From assembly GCA_026874595.1 (NCBI GenBank), contig CM049306.1:65970019-66034018 (forward strand): 64,000 bases of DNA. The letters are read 5' to 3'. Numbering within the stretch: the first letter of the stretch is position 1; every line of letters starts with the position of its first letter. The position numbers and the translations under genes were made by a program. The notes below the pieces were generated by a model. That model was not told where the DNA came from and made no database searches. It saw only the letters and a list, made by a program, of their open reading frames with translations. The DNA is from Sipunculus nudus (lineage: Eukaryota; Annelida; Sipuncula; Golfingiida; Sipunculidae). Shown here one piece after another: positions 36,080 through 50,087 of the stretch.

Positions 36080-37075
36080 TATTTATTAATGACAAAAATT
36101 GACATACAATTTTATGGATACCCGTGTAATTGCGGTTTTCTGGACCGTCCCAGCCCACAGGTAGGATAATATGGATTCCCGACAATATTCTAATGACCGT
36201 TCCCTGAGCTGGAACGGGCTAAGAAGGTCCCTGTCATTTTTTTAATTGCCAATTCCCAGGTTTTTCGGATAAAAAAATGGCCCAATCCTTCATTCAATCT
36301 CCAGCCTCTTCTGGCGTTCCGGGTTTAAAAAAGAGCCCGTCCCATGCCTATTTAAGCTAGGACTGCAAACTCTGGGGTCAAAACAACTCAACTACGGCTT
36401 GGGATTACCACCTTTCCTCTTAAATTTCCATCGCGCCCGTACGTGTCAAGTGTACCGTTTCATTCACAAACGTGCGGCAGGCGCCAAAAAATTTGACAGC
36501 ACCCCTTTCGGATGCCAGTAAATATTTTTATATATAAAGTCCTAACCCACCACGGAACTAGGGCCTCACAATTTTTATCTTATTACTTACCACTTCAGAC
36601 TCCCTAAAAATCCCTGCTTTCCTTTTTCAACAAAAGATTCCAATTTTTAACATATATTAAATTTCACATTACAGATAACTTACACGAAGGGGACATTACA
36701 GTTAATCCGTGATGGGCAGGACTTCTTGGGAGTTTTATTATTCCCGGACGCAGGCTGAGTGGCCGCCTTTTTTCTTTAAGGACAGCCCTAATTTAAGCCG
36801 AGACCTTAAAGGATGGTCATGCTGGCACCTAGCTTGTCCAGGAATGAAAGGTCACGTCTCCCTTACCCAGAGGTCGGGTCTCTGTCTAACACGAACGCGG
36901 CTTCGCTTGCGTTTCGGCATTCTGGACGTTCAACTCTTCAAGTTTCATTTTCATCGCTTTTTCTTATTTCCAGCACTCAAGAATAAAAGAACTGCCAAGG
37001 ATTCAGTCGATCTTGTATTATTTTTTATTTCTGTCAAAAATGGATTGTCCTGTATAGGATAGCTACTTATAATAA
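36080..37075. other. Unrecognised region with a 117-codon frame
   Basis: The open frame 36709-37062 (+) encodes 117 residues, basic and low-complexity towards its end, with no motif I can place. The region is less AT-rich than its neighbours and unlike the T/S repeats. It could be the remnant of another transposon. No gene is claimed. Confidence 0.35.
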
Positions 37076-39464
37076 CACTAATAATGTCTCTCTCCATCTG
37101 TCTGCCTATCTGTCTGTATCATTTCCATTTCCGGCAAGCGCGTGACCTCTGGCCATCTTGTCTGTTTGTCTGTTTGTCTGTTTGTCTGTCTGTCTGTCTG
37201 TGCTCTACAGACCACAATTTTTAACCAATCGCTCTGAAACTTATAGTTATTGTGAAAGATTGGTTCTCCTCGGAGCCTATTGTTTTTGGTCATGATCGGT
37301 CAAAGGTCAAGGTCAGTGTCACCGAAAAACCTAAAATTTTTATTTTCTTTATATCTTCGTCAATAATAATCGTAGCCGCATATCTATAGCTCATTTCATT
37401 CCTCTTTATGTAAGCTTTCCAAGTGCTAGCAAATTTTTCCTGTCAATGGTTACCATGGTAACGTATTTTTGGGGGAAAATCAGAAAATTCGAAAATTTCA
37501 CTCCAAATTTCTCATTTTTTTAAGTTAGAGAGGTCTAGTTTTTTGCATTGTCTAGCATTTAATATGCTCTATGGAAAATTAATAGAAGTCTCGCAAAATC
37601 TCGTGCCAGTTGTCGTCAAATGAGACTTTTCGAGATTTCATTAAATACGATTTAGAGGTGGCAGTTTTACAGCTAAGGTTCTGAAAGTGACATATTTTCT
37701 GTTTTTCTGTATTATCTCGAAATTGTTCTTTCATTTTTCGAAAATAGCCACCAGGGGGCGTGGTACCGGAAACACTACAACTTATCATTTTTCCGCAATA
37801 TCTAAAAAAAATATTAAGCATATAACAAATTTTTTTGTCGTATCTTAAACTAGGATCATTGCCTTATTCCTTTGTATATATAGGCTTGAGCAGCCGTTAC
37901 CATGGTCACCAAATTTTTGGGGAAAACTTTTACAATCTGAAAACATGATGTTTTTGGCTTTTATCTCTGTTAATATTTATGCTACAAGGGTGAAGTTTTT
38001 TGCATAAGGCAGCATTTCCTTGCTTCTAAGTCATTCAATTGCAAATCTCGTCAAATCTCTCTCAGTTTATCGTCAGACGAGAAATTATGAGATTTTACAC
38101 AAATATCTGTATCTCGGCTATTTTAATGCTACAAGGGTCTAGTTTTTATTATTCTAGGGTTTTTTAGTAGATTAAGTGTAACACAAGTGAATATCTCGTC
38201 AAATCTCGCACCATTTGTCGTCAAACGAGAACAGAGGACCATTTAAACAAATGCCTATAATGTTGTCATTTTTTACACTACAGACATATAGTTTTCAGCA
38301 TGTGACAGCGTCTGACACTCTGAGTCATATAATGTGATTATATAGCAATTCCCGTCAAATCTCGCCTCGTTTTTTATCAAATGATGAAGATAAATCCAAT
38401 TGCCGTGAACACAAGTGGCTTCAGGGTTGACCGGTAAGTGCCGGCAAGGCCATAACAGTTGCAAGTTGGCGTGCGCGGTCGCCCATGAATTTCACAAAGC
38501 AGCATTGAAAAGAGGACAAAAGCCGCTAAATTTGAATTGAACACACCTGTTATTTTCATTGTGTCCCCTTGTGCGGCCACTTGTGTTGCCAGGAACCACT
38601 GGCAAATCTTTCAAACCAGGGACGGATCCCCGATTTTGTAGTTGGGGGTGTCAAAATATGGGCGGATCCCTGGTTTAGCAGTTGGGGGGCAGGGGTTTAA
38701 TTTTAATTATACATCAAATATTTATAATAAAAAATAAAATATTTCGAAACTTATTTTTTCCGTTTAGAAATTAGCCGCCAGAGAGCGCTGCAGCAATCAT
38801 TATTGTGCCATATCTCAAAAACTATACACACTGTCACAACATTGATTGCAGCATCTGATACTAGATTTATTGCGTTTATCCTACTGGGGACTCTGTCACA
38901 TTCTGCAGGGGTTACATTTAATTATACATCAAATATATATAATAAAATAAATATCTGGGAACTTATTTTTTTCATTTTAGAAAATAGCGCCAGATGGCGC
39001 TGCAGCAATCATTATTGTGCCATATCTCCAAAACTATAGACAGTGTCACAACATTGATTGCAGCATCTGAAACTAGATTTAATGCGATTATCCTCTTGGG
39101 GACCCTGTCATATTCTTCCATAACCATGGTGACCTAATATACGTTACAATTAAATTCTTCCTATTCTTGAAATTCAAAATAGGAAGTTTTATTCTAATAG
39201 ACTGTTTTCCATTCTCCATGACAGCAGTACATGGCCTTCACATGGAGTTTTTTTTTTCCCGTCTGTCTGTCTGTTTGTCTGTCTACTCATCTGCGACTTT
39301 TCAAAATCAGCATAACCACACAAAATTGTGCTTCTGTTTACGCTATTTTTCGGGTACTTCATTTGACCAGTTCCAAATGTAAACTGCCTGCCTGCTGTAT
39401 GTTGTCTCCTAGTTTGACTTTCTTATTTCCGCTTCCGGCAAGTGTTCGACCTCTGGTCGTCTAG
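37076..39464 (+). mobile_element. Type S element with diverged predecessor end
   Basis: The first ~85 bp hold a diverged 3' terminus of an earlier copy (TTCCGGCAAGCG near 37130, then GACCTCTGGCCATCT). The S element follows: TTTG/TCTG tract, AGGTCA stretch (near 37300), perfect palindrome GTTACCATGGTAAC (37449-37462), CTCF-like core GCCACCAGGGGGCG (near 37747), second X-box (near 37897), CTCG units, the AAACCAGGGA/TCCCTGGTTT inverted arms (near 38614 and 38669) and two AGATGGCGCTGCAG-type subunits. Ends CTAG 39461-39464. Confidence 0.6.
37449..37462. promoter_or_regulatory. RFX X-box-like palindrome (representative)
   Basis: GTTACCATGGTAAC is a perfect 14-bp palindrome fitting the X-box consensus GTNRCC-N(0-3)-RGYAAC. 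The same or a one-base variant recurs in nearly every T and S element (for example 2332-2345, 13016-13029, 39939-39952, 42429-42442 and 61401-61414). Binding is not shown by sequence alone. Confidence 0.45.
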
Positions 39465-41562
39465 TTTGTCTGTTTGTTGCTTGCCGGAATCAAAGATTCG
39501 GCAAGCATGTTGATCAGTCCGTATGTTTGTTGCTTGCCGGAATCAAAGATTCGGCAAGCATGTTGATCACTTGCATATGTTTGTTGCTTGCCGGAATCAA
39601 AGATTCGGCAAGCATGTTGATCACTTGCGTATGTTTGTTTGTCTGTTTGTCTGTTTGTCTGTTTGTCTGTTTGTCTGTCTGTCTGTCTGTGCTCTACAGG
39701 CCACAATTTTTCACCAATCGCTCTGAAACTTATACATATAGTGTAAGATCGGTTCTCCTCGGAGCCTATTGTTTTTGGTCATGATCGGTCAAAGGTCAAG
39801 GTCAGCGTCACCAAAAAACCTAAAATTTTTATTTTTTTCATATCTTCGTCAATAATAATCGTAGCCGCATAATCTGTAGCTCATTTTATTCCTCTTAATG
39901 TTAGCTTTCCAAGTGCTAGCACATTTTCCCCGTCAATGATTACCATGGTAACGTATTTTTGGGGGAAAATCAGAAAATTCGAAAATTTCCTTCCAAATTT
40001 CTCATTTTTTAAGATAGAGAGGTCTAGTGTTCTGCATTGTGTAGCGTTTTATAGGTTCTATGCAAAATTAATGCAAGTCTCGCAAAATCTCGTGCCATTT
40101 GTCGTCAAATGAGACTTTTCGAGATTTTATTAAATACGATTTAGAGGTGGCAGTTTTACAGCTAAGATTCTGAAAGTGACATATTTTCTGTTTTTCTGTA
40201 TTATCTCGAACTTGTTTTTTCATTTTTCGAAAAAAGCCACCAGGGGGCGTGGTACTGGAAACACCAAAATTTATCATTTTTTCGCAATATCTAAAAAAAT
40301 ATTAAGCATATAACAATTTTTTTTGTCTCATCTAAAACTAGGATAATTGCCTTATTCCTTCGTACATATAGCCTTGTGCTGCGGTTACCATGGTTACCAA
40401 ATTTTGGGGTAAAACTTGACAATCTGAAAACATGATGTTTTTGGCTTTTATCTCTGTAAATATTTATGCTACAAGGGTCAAGTGTTTTGCATAAGGCAAC
40501 ATTCCCTTGGTTCTAAGTCATTCAGTTGCAAATCTCGTCAAATCTCGCTCGGTTTTTCGTCAAACGAGAAATTGCGAGATTTCACAGAAATGCTTATAAC
40601 CTGATCACCTTTTAAGCTAAAGAGCAGTTGTTTTCTGCATTTGGTAGCTTTTTTAGAGCTTAATATGAATGAATTGCAAATCTCGCCCAATCTCGCATCA
40701 CCTCCCACCAAACGAGAAATTCGAGATTTTAAACGAATATCTGTATCTCGGCTATTTTTATGCTACAAGAGTCTAGTTTGTTATTGTTCCAGGATGTTTT
40801 AGTAGATTAAAGTGACACAAGTGAATATCTCGTCAAATCTCGCACCTTTTGTCGTCAAACGAGAACAGGGGACCATTTAAACAAATGCCTATAATGCTGT
40901 CATTTTTTACACTACAGACATATAGTTTTCAGCATGTGACAGCGTCTGACACTCTCAGTCACATTATGTGTTTATATAGCATTTCTCGTCAAATGTCGCC
41001 TCGTTTTTTATCAAATGATGAAGATACATCCAATTGCCGTGAGCACAAGTGGCTTCAGCGTTGACCGGTAAGTGCCGGCAAGGCCATTACAGTTTCAAGT
41101 TGGCGTGGGCGGTCGTCCATGAATTTCACTAAGCAGCATTGAATAGAGGACAAAAGCCGCTACATTTGAATTGAACACACCTGTTATTTTCATTGTGTCC
41201 CCTTGTGCGGCTACTTGTGTTGCCAGTTACCACTGGCAAATCTTTCAAACCAGGAACGGATCCCCGATTTTGAAGTTGGGTGTGTCAAAATATGGGCGGA
41301 TCCATGGTTTAGCCTTTGGGGGCAGGGGCTAAATTTTAATTATACATCAAATATTAATAATAAAAAAAAATATCTGGGAACTTATTTTTTTTTCTTTAAG
41401 AAAATAGCCTCCAGATGGCGCTGCAGCAATCATTATTGTGCCATATCTCCAAAACTATACACACTGTCACAACACTGATTGCAGTATCTCATACTAGATT
41501 TAATGCGTTTATCCTTCTGGGGACTCTGTCACATTCTGTAGGGGTTAAATTTAATTAAACAT

Positions 41563-41623
<61 letters not shown>

Positions 41624-42140
41624 AAATAAATATCTGGGAACTTATTATTTTTCTTTTAGAAAAAAGCCGCCAGATGGCGCTGCAGCAAGCATTATTGTGC
41701 CATATCTCCAAAACTATAGACAGTGTCACAACATTGATTGCAGCATCTGAAACTAGATTTAATGCGATTATCCTCGTGGGGACTATGTCATATTCTTCCA
41801 TTACCATGGTGACCTTATATACGTTACAATTATATTCTTTTTTTTCTTAAAATTAAAAATATGGAGTTTTGTTCTAATAGACGGTTTTCCATTCTCCATG
41901 ACAGGAGTACATGGCCTTCACATGGAGTTTTTTCCCGTCTGTTTGTCTGTTTGTCTGTCTACTCATCTGCGACTTTTGAAAATCAACATAACCACACAAA
42001 ATTGTGCTTCTGTTTACGCCATTATTCGGGTACTTCATTTGACCAGTTCCAAATGTAAACTGCCTGCCTGCTGTATGTTGTCTCCTAGTTTGACTTTCTT
42101 ATTTCCGCTTCCGGCAAGCGTTCGACCTCTGGTCGTCTAG
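39465..42140 (+). mobile_element. Type S element, 2.7 kb, head-to-tail copy
   Basis: Three 5' hairpin modules start it (39479, 39532 and 39586; ~54-bp period), then a long TTTG/TCTG tract, head, AGGTCA stretch (near 39790) and ATTACCATGGTAAC (39939-39952). Next come a CTCF-like core (near 40240), a second X-box (near 40386), palindrome units at 40103, 40556, 40695 and 40848, and the tail. Ends CTAG 42137-42140. Confidence 0.65.
41566..41621. repeat. (AT)n microsatellite
   Basis: About 28 uninterrupted AT dinucleotides in the tail of an S element. Comparable positions in sister copies carry only short ATATATAT tracts, so it expanded locally. Confidence 0.95.
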
Positions 42141-42150
42141 TTTGTCTGTT

Positions 42151-42181
<31 letters not shown>

Positions 42182-44217
42182 GCTCTACAGGCCACAATTT
42201 TTCACCAATCGCTCTGAAACTTATACATATAGTGTAAGATCGGTTCTCCTCGGAGCCTATTGTTTTTGGTCATGATCGGTCAAAGGTCAAGGTCAGCGTC
42301 ACCAAAAAACCTAAAATTTTTATTTTTTTCATATCTTCGTCAATAATAATCGTAGCCGCATAATCTGTAGCTCATTTTATTCCTCTTAATGTTAGCTTTC
42401 CAAGTGCTAGCAAATTTTCCGGTCAATGGTTACCATGGTAACGTATTTTTGGGGGAAAATAAGAAAATTCGAAAATTTCACTCCAAATTTCTCATTTTTT
42501 AAGTTAGAGAGGTCTAGTTTCTTGCATTTTGTAGCATTTGATATGCTCTATGAATAATTAATAGAAGTCTCGCAAAATCTCGTGCCATTTGTCGTTAAAT
42601 GAGACTTTTCGAGATTTCATTATATACGATTTAGAGGTGGCAGTTTTACAGCTAAGGTTCTGAAAGTGACATATTTTCTGTTTTTCTGTATTATCTCGAA
42701 CTTGTTTTTTCATTTTTCGAAAATAGCCACCAGGGGGCGTGGTACAGGAAACACTACAACTTTTCATTTTTCCGCAATATCTAAAAAAATATTAAGCATA
42801 TAACAATTTTTTTTTCTCGCATCCTAAACTAGGATCATTGGCTAATTCCTTTGTACATATAGGCTTGTGCCGCCGTTACCATGGTTACCAAATTTTAGGG
42901 TTAAATTTGACAATCTGTCACATGATGTTTTTGGATTTTATCTCTGTTAATATTTATGCTAAAGGGTGAAGTTTTTTGTATAAGGCAGCATTCCCTTGGT
43001 TCTAAGTGATTCAATTGCAAATCTCGTCAAATCTCGCTCCGTTAATCGTCAAACGAGAAATTACGAGATTTTAAACAAATATCTGTATCTCAGCTATTTT
43101 AATGCTACAAGGGTCTAGTTTTTATTGTTCTAGGATTTTTTAGTAGATTAAAGTGACACAAGTGAATATCTCGTCAAATCTCGCACCATTTGTCGTCAAA
43201 CGAGAACAGAGGACCATTTAAACAAATGCCTATAATGCTGTCATTTTTTACACTACAGACATATAGTTTTCAGCATGTGACAGCGTCTGACACTCTCAGT
43301 CATATAATGTGATTATATAGCAATTCCCGTCAAATCTCGCCTCGTTTTTTATCAAATGATGAAGATAAATCCAATTGCCGTGAGCACAAGTGGCTTCAGG
43401 GTTGACCGGTAAGTGCCGGCAAGGCCATTACAGTAGCAAGTTGGCGTGCGCGGTCGTCCATGAATTTCACAAAGCAGCATTGAAAAGAGGACAAAAGCCG
43501 CTAAATTTGAATTGAACACACCTGTTATTTTCCTTGTGTCCCCTTCTGCGGCCACTTGTGTTGCTAGGAACCACTGGCAAATCTTTCAAACCAGGGACGG
43601 ATCCCCGATTTTGTAGTTGGGTGTGTCAAAATATGGGCGGATCCTTGGTTTAGCAGGTTGGGGGGCAGGGGTTTAATTTTAATTATACATTAAATATTTA
43701 TAATAAAAAATAAAATATTTCGAAACTTATTTTTTTCCATTTAGAAATTAGCCGCCAGATGGCGCTGCAGCAATCATTATTGTGCCATATCTCCAAAACT
43801 ATACACACTGTCACAACATTGATTGCAGCATCTGATACTAGGTTTATTGCGTTTATCCTCCTGAGGACTCTGTCATATTCTTCCATTACCATGGTGACCT
43901 AATATACGTTACAATTAAATTCTTCTTATTCGTGAAATATCAAATATGGAGTTTTATTCTAATAGACTGTTTTCCGTTCTCCATGACAGGAGTACATGGC
44001 CTTCACATACAGTTTTTTCTTGTCTGTCTGTCTGTCTACTCATCTGCGACTTTTGAAAATCAGCATAACCACACAACATTGTGCTTCTGTTTACGCCATT
44101 ATTCGGGTACTTCATTTGACCAGTTCCAAATGTAAACTGCCTGCCTGCTGTATGTAGTCTCCTAGTTTGACTTTCTTATTTCCGCTTCCGGCAAGCGTTC
44201 GACCTCTGGTCGTCTAG
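42141..44217 (+). mobile_element. Type S element, 2.1 kb, head-to-tail copy
   Basis: Same module order as its neighbours but without the 5' hairpin array. GTTACCATGGTAAC at 42429-42442, CTCF-like core near 42727, second X-box near 42875, CTCG units to 43350, tail, terminus CTAG 44214-44217. Lacks several of the core units found in the 2.7-kb copy. Confidence 0.65.
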
Positions 44218-46741
44218 TTTGTTTGTTTGTCTGTCTGTCTGTCTGTCCGCACTCTACAGGCCACAATTTTGCTCCAATCGCCCTGAAACTTATAGATAAT
44301 GTGTATAATCGGTTCTCCTCGGAGCCTATTGTTTTTGGCCATGATCGGTCAAAGGTCAAGGTCAAGGACATCAAAAGTTCTCAAAACGGTTTTTTCTTCA
44401 TGTCTTTTTTTCTATAAAGCGTATCTACTTCAAATGTAGCTCATTTTTATCGTCATTCCAAGGCCTTTCGTCTGGTGTGTAGCTCAATCAAATTTGTTGT
44501 CACCATGGTTACGTATTTTCGGGTAAAAGTGATGAAAATCGAAAATCAATGGACTATTTTTTCTAACTTTGTCATTTTTAAAGCTAGAGAGTTCTAGTTT
44601 TTTGCATCAGAAAGTACTAAATAAGCTTTTTATCATACAAGTAAAAGTCTCGTAAAATCTCGCACCATTTCTCGTCAAACGAGAATTTTCGAGATTTCAT
44701 TAAATATGACTTACAGGTCGCATTTTTTAAACTATGACTTTGAAAATGACATATTTTGTGTTATTTAGAAATATCTCGAAATCAATTTTTCATTTTTTGG
44801 AAATAGCCACCATGGGGCGTGGTACATGAAACACTGTAACATATCGTTTTTCTGCAATATCTCAAAAAATATTAAACGTGATACAATGTTTCTTGTCTTA
44901 TCTGAAACTAGGATCATTGGCTAATTCCTGCGTACATGTAGCTTTGTGCTGCCGTTACCATGGTTACCAAATTTTGGGGTAAAATTTGGCAATCTGAAAA
45001 CATGGAGTTTTCTTCTATTATCTCTGTTAATATTTGTGCTACAAGGGTCTAGTTTTTTGCGTAAGGCAACATTCCCTTGGTTCTAAGTCATTCAATTGCA
45101 AATCCCGTCAAATCTCGCTCGGTTTATCGTCAAACGAGAAATTACGAGATTTTAAACAAATATCTGTACCTTGGCTATTTTAATGCTACAAGGGTCTAGT
45201 TTTTATTGTTCCAGGATGTTTTAGTAGATTAAAGTGACACAAGTGAATATCTCGTCAAATCTCGCACCTTTTGTCGTCAAACGAGAACACAGGACCATTT
45301 AAACAAATGCCTATAATGCTGTCATTTGTTACACTACAGACATATAGTTTTCAGCATGTGACAGCGTCTGACACTCTCAGTCACATTATGTGTTTATATA
45401 GCATTTCTCGTCAAATGTCAACTCGTTTTTTATCAAATGATGAAGACACATCCAATTGCCGTGAGCACAAGTGGCTTCAGCGTTGACCGGTAAGTGCCGG
45501 CAAGGCCATTACAGTTGCAAGTTGGCGTGCGCGGTCGTCCATGAATTTTTCACAAAGCAGCATTGAATAGAGGACAAAAGCCGCGAAATTTGAATTCAAC
45601 ACATCTGTTATTTTCTTTGTGTCCCCTTGTGGGGCCATTTGTTTTGCCAGGAACCACTGGCATATCTTTCAAACCAGGGACGGATCCCCGATTTTGAAGT
45701 TGGGTGTGTCAAAATATGGGCGGATCCCTGGTTTAGCAGTTGGGGGGCAGGGTTTAAATTTTAATTATACATCAAATATTTATAATTAAAAAATATAATA
45801 TTTCGAAACTTATTTTTTTTCTTTTAGAAAATAGCCGCCAGATGGCGCTGCCGCAATCATTATTCTGCCATATCTCCAAAACTATACACACTGTCACAAC
45901 ATTGATTGCAGCATATGATACTAGAATTTAATGCGTTTATCCTCGTGGGGACTCTGTCATATTCTGCAGGGGTTAAATTTAATTATACATCAAATATATA
46001 TAATAAAAAATATCTGGGAACTTATTTTTTTTCTTTTAGAAAATAGCGCCAGATGGCGCTGCAGCAATCATTCATGTGCCATATCCCCAAAACTATAGAC
46101 AGTGTCAAAATATTGATTGCAGCATCTAAAACAAGATTAAATGCGTTTATCCTCGTGGGGACTCTGTCATAATCTGCAGTGGTTTAATTTTAATTATACA
46201 TCAAATAAATATAATAAAAAAATGAAATATCTCGAAACTTATTTTTTGTCTTTTTAGAAATAGCCTCCAGATGGCGCCGCAGCAATCATTATTTTGCCAT
46301 ATGTATAAAACTATAGACAGTGTCACAACATTGATTGCAGCATCTGAAACTAAATTTAGTGCGTTTATCCTCGTGGAGACTCTGTCATATTCTTCCGTTA
46401 CCATGGTGGCCTATTATAGGTTACAATTAAATTCTTCTTTTTCCTGATATTCAAAATATGGAGATTTATTTTAATAGACTGTTTTCTATTCTCCATGACA
46501 GGAGTACATGGCCTTCACATGGAGTTTTTTTTTTCCCGTCTGCCTGTCTGTTTGCCTGTCTACTCATCTGCGACTTTTGAAAATCAGCATAACCACACAA
46601 AATTGTGCTTCTGTTTCCGCCATAATTGTGGTAATTCATTTGACCAGTTCCAAATGTAACCTGACTGTCTGCTGTATGTTGTCTACTAGTTTGACTTTCT
46701 TATTTCCGCTTCCGGCAAGCGTTCGACCTCTGGTCGTCTAG
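44218..46741 (+). mobile_element. Type S element, 2.5 kb, head-to-tail copy
   Basis: TTTG/TCTG tract, AGGTCA array (near 44349), CACCATGGTTAC (near 44501), core GCCACCATGGGGCG (near 44806; two bases off the usual core), second X-box (near 44954), CTCG units, and three AGATGGCGC-type subunits (near 45840, 46052 and 46270). Ends CTAG 46738-46741. Confidence 0.65.
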
Positions 46742-49700
46742 TTTGTTTGTTGCTTGCCGGAAATCTTCGATTTTCGCAAGCTGGTTGGTCAGTCGCGGAT
46801 GTCTGTTTGTCTGTTTGTTTGTTTGTCTGTCCAGTCTCTACAGGTCACAATTTTGATCCCATCGCTTTCAAACTTTCACAGTTTGTGTAAAATCAAAAAT
46901 GCAAGAAGCCTATTGTTTTTGGGCAATATAGGTCAAAGGTCAAGGTCAAGGTCATCAAAAGTTCCTAAAGTGCTCTTTTCTTCATATCTCCATTACTATT
47001 TGTCATAGCCACTTCAAACATGGCTCATTTTAATCGGCATTCCAAGGCCTTTCTTCTGATATATATATGTTGCTGAAATCTGCTGTTTCTATGGTTACAC
47101 ATTTTTGGGGAAAACTCATGATTTTCGAAAATAAAAGGCCTAATTTTTGTAACTTTGTCAGTTTTATAGCTAGAGAGGTCTGTTTTTTTGCATAATGTAG
47201 CCCGTCAAGAGTTCTCGACGATCCAATACCAAGTCTCGCCAATTCTAGCATGAAATCTCGCCATACGAGATATTTCGTGATATCATTAATGATACCCTAG
47301 ATGCCACAAATTTGAAGTATTTGTTATGAAACTGATATATTTTATATCCAACAGCAATATCTCGAAATTATTTTTCCATTTTTTGAATTTGACCGCCAGG
47401 GGGCGCTGCAGCGAATACACAGTGACATATCTTGTTTTGACCATATCTCCAAAACAATTGATCTTACTTACATAAATTATAGCTTATTTTCTTGTCCTGA
47501 GTCTTCCCTATATTCTGGTTGGGTCATCTGGTCTCAATCTTGTGTCACTTTGTCAGTGTGTCTGTCTGTTTGTCTGCTGTCCACAACCACGCCCGCTGGT
47601 TGGTGTAGCATGTTACATATAGCAAAGTACAAGCCATAGTTTTTAACGAATCTTTTTGAAACTAGTACATCTTATTTCTGAGACTAATATCTAAAAACAG
47701 GTATTTCATTTTCTGGCTGTGGCCGCTAGGGGGCGCTGCAGTCAACCCCGCTCGAACATGTCGTCTTTCGGCCATATCTCCAAAAATGTTAGTCGTAATT
47801 ACATATATTATAGCTTATATTCTTGCCTTGAGTCTTCTGGATGTTATCGATGGGTCATCTGGCCTGAATCAATTGTCACTTTGTCAGTATGGCCGTCTGT
47901 TTGTCCGGTGTCTTCAGTTTCGCTTGCTTGCCGGTGCTTGTATCTTACATATAGCAATGTACAGGCCACATTTTTGCACGAATCCTTTTGAAACTGGTAC
48001 ATCTTCTGTCTTGTACTAATATCTAGAAATTTGTTTTTCATTTTGTGAATATGGCCGCTAGGGGGCGCAGCAGTCAACCCACCCTAGCATATCGTCTTTT
48101 GACCATATCTCCAAAAATATAAGTAGTATGTACATAAATTAGAGCTTATTTTCTTGCCCTGAGTCTTCTCATCAAATAGTGATGTCATCTGGTCACAATC
48201 TCGTGTCATTGTCTCAGTATGTCTCTCTGTTTGCCAGTTGTCCACAATCACGCCCGCTCGTTTGTGTAACAGGTTACCTATAGCAATGCACAAGCCATAT
48301 TTGCACAAATCTATTTGAAACTGGTACGTATTATGTCTTGCACTAATATCGAGAAATGGGTTTTTTATTTTCTGGCTGTGCCCGCTAGGAGGCGCTGCAG
48401 TCAACCCAAGCTGACGTATCATGTTTTCAGACAGAACTCTGTCAAGTTTAGTCGTATCTTCACAAACTTAGGCTCATCCTTTTTCTCTTGGCGATAATTC
48501 CAAAAATATTTGATGTATAAACTTGTCTGTATGTTTGTTCTTTTGTCTGTCCAGTCTCTACAGGACACAATATTGCTTCAATCGCTTTCAAACTTATACA
48601 TTTGGTGGACAATCAAAAATGCAAGAACCCTATTGCTATTGGTCAATAGAGGTCAAAGGTCAAGGTCATCGAAATACCTTGAAATTTCATTTTCTTCATT
48701 ACTTTGTCAGTTTTGGTCGTATCGTCACAATCTTAGGTTCATTTTCTTCCTCTTGGTCCTCCCCACACCTTTTGTTTGGACCATTTTTCTCTCAGATATG
48801 TAACTTGGTCAATATGTCCGTGTCTTTGTCCGCTGTCCTCATTTTTGCTTGTTTGACGGTATTTGCATCTTACATATTGTTATCTGCAAGCCAGAGTTCT
48901 TCACGAATCAGTATGTCCGTGCCTTTGTCCGCTGTCCTCGGTTTTGCTTGTTTGCCAGTGCTTCAATCGTTCAAATTGTAATCTGCAAGCCACAGTTTTC
49001 CACGAATCCTTTTCAAACTGAAACATCCATTGTATTGTACTCATATCTAGAAACTCAATTTTCATGCTGTGGCTGTAGTCACTAGGTGGCGCTGCAGTGG
49101 ATTCAATCTGACTTATCATGTTTTCGGCCATGACTTTGTCAATTTTAGTCGCATCTTCACTAACTTTTTTCTCTTGGTTTCATACACAACTTTTGTTTGA
49201 CAACGTTTGTCTCATATGTGTCACTTTGTGTGTATGTCCGTGTCTTTGTCCGATGTGCCCAGTTTTACTTGCTGGCCAGTGCTTGCATCTTACATATATG
49301 AATTCACAAACCACAGTTTAGCATGAATCCTTTTGATACTGGTACATCTTACCTCTTGTAATCAAATCTATAAATCCATTTTTTTTCAATTTCTTACCAA
49401 TGCCGTTAGGGGGCGCTACAATCTTCTTAATATGACGTTTCATACTGTTGGTGATATCTCCAAAACTATTGATCTTTATTACATCAGTTATAGCTTATTA
49501 TCTTGCCATGATTCTTCATTATAATCTGGTTGGATCATATCTGGTCTCCATCTTGTGTCATGCGTTGGCAGTAGGTCTATCTCTTTTTCCACTGAGCTAA
49601 TTTTTACCAGCTTTTCGGTGTGTGCATCTTACATTAGCTGTCTACAAGCCCCAATTCCCCAATTTTGCATGAATACTTTCGAGACACGTACACTTTTCCT

Positions 49701-50087
49701 TCTGCACTAATATCTAGACACTGTTTTTTATTTTTCTGGCTGTGGCCGCTTGGGAGAGCTGCAGTCTACCCACACTTACGTCATATTTCGGCCATATCTC
49801 TAAAAATATTAGTCTTAATTACACCCATTATAGCTAATCTTCTTCGTCTTAGTCTTTGACATAAATTGATCAAGTCATCTGGTCATATCCGTTATCACTT
49901 TGTCAGTGTATGTCTTTTTTCGCTGATCTCATTTTCGCTTGCTCCCTGGTGCTTCTATCTTACATGTATCAACCAACAAGCCACAGTTTTACATACATTC
50001 TTTTGAAACTGATATAAAATATGTCTTCCATTATTATTTAGAGCATTGTTTTGTTTGCTTCAATATGACCGCTAGACGGCGCCGAGG
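46742..50087 (+). mobile_element. Diverged T-related array (type U)
   Basis: Opens with a 5' hairpin (46752-46781), head and AGGTCA array (near 46931), GTTTCTATGGTTACAC (X-box half) and a CTCF-like core ACCGCCAGGGGGCGCTG (near 47391). About seven diverged ~330-bp units follow, with cores near 47723, 48053, 48385, 49083, 49408, 49745 and 50072. A ~98-bp internal duplication lies at 48810-49000. No CTAG end is seen; a T head starts at 50088. Confidence 0.55.

Noticed and set aside
36709-37062. 117-codon frame as a host gene
   Set aside because: No recognisable motif, no splice or promoter context, and a skewed basic, low-complexity composition.
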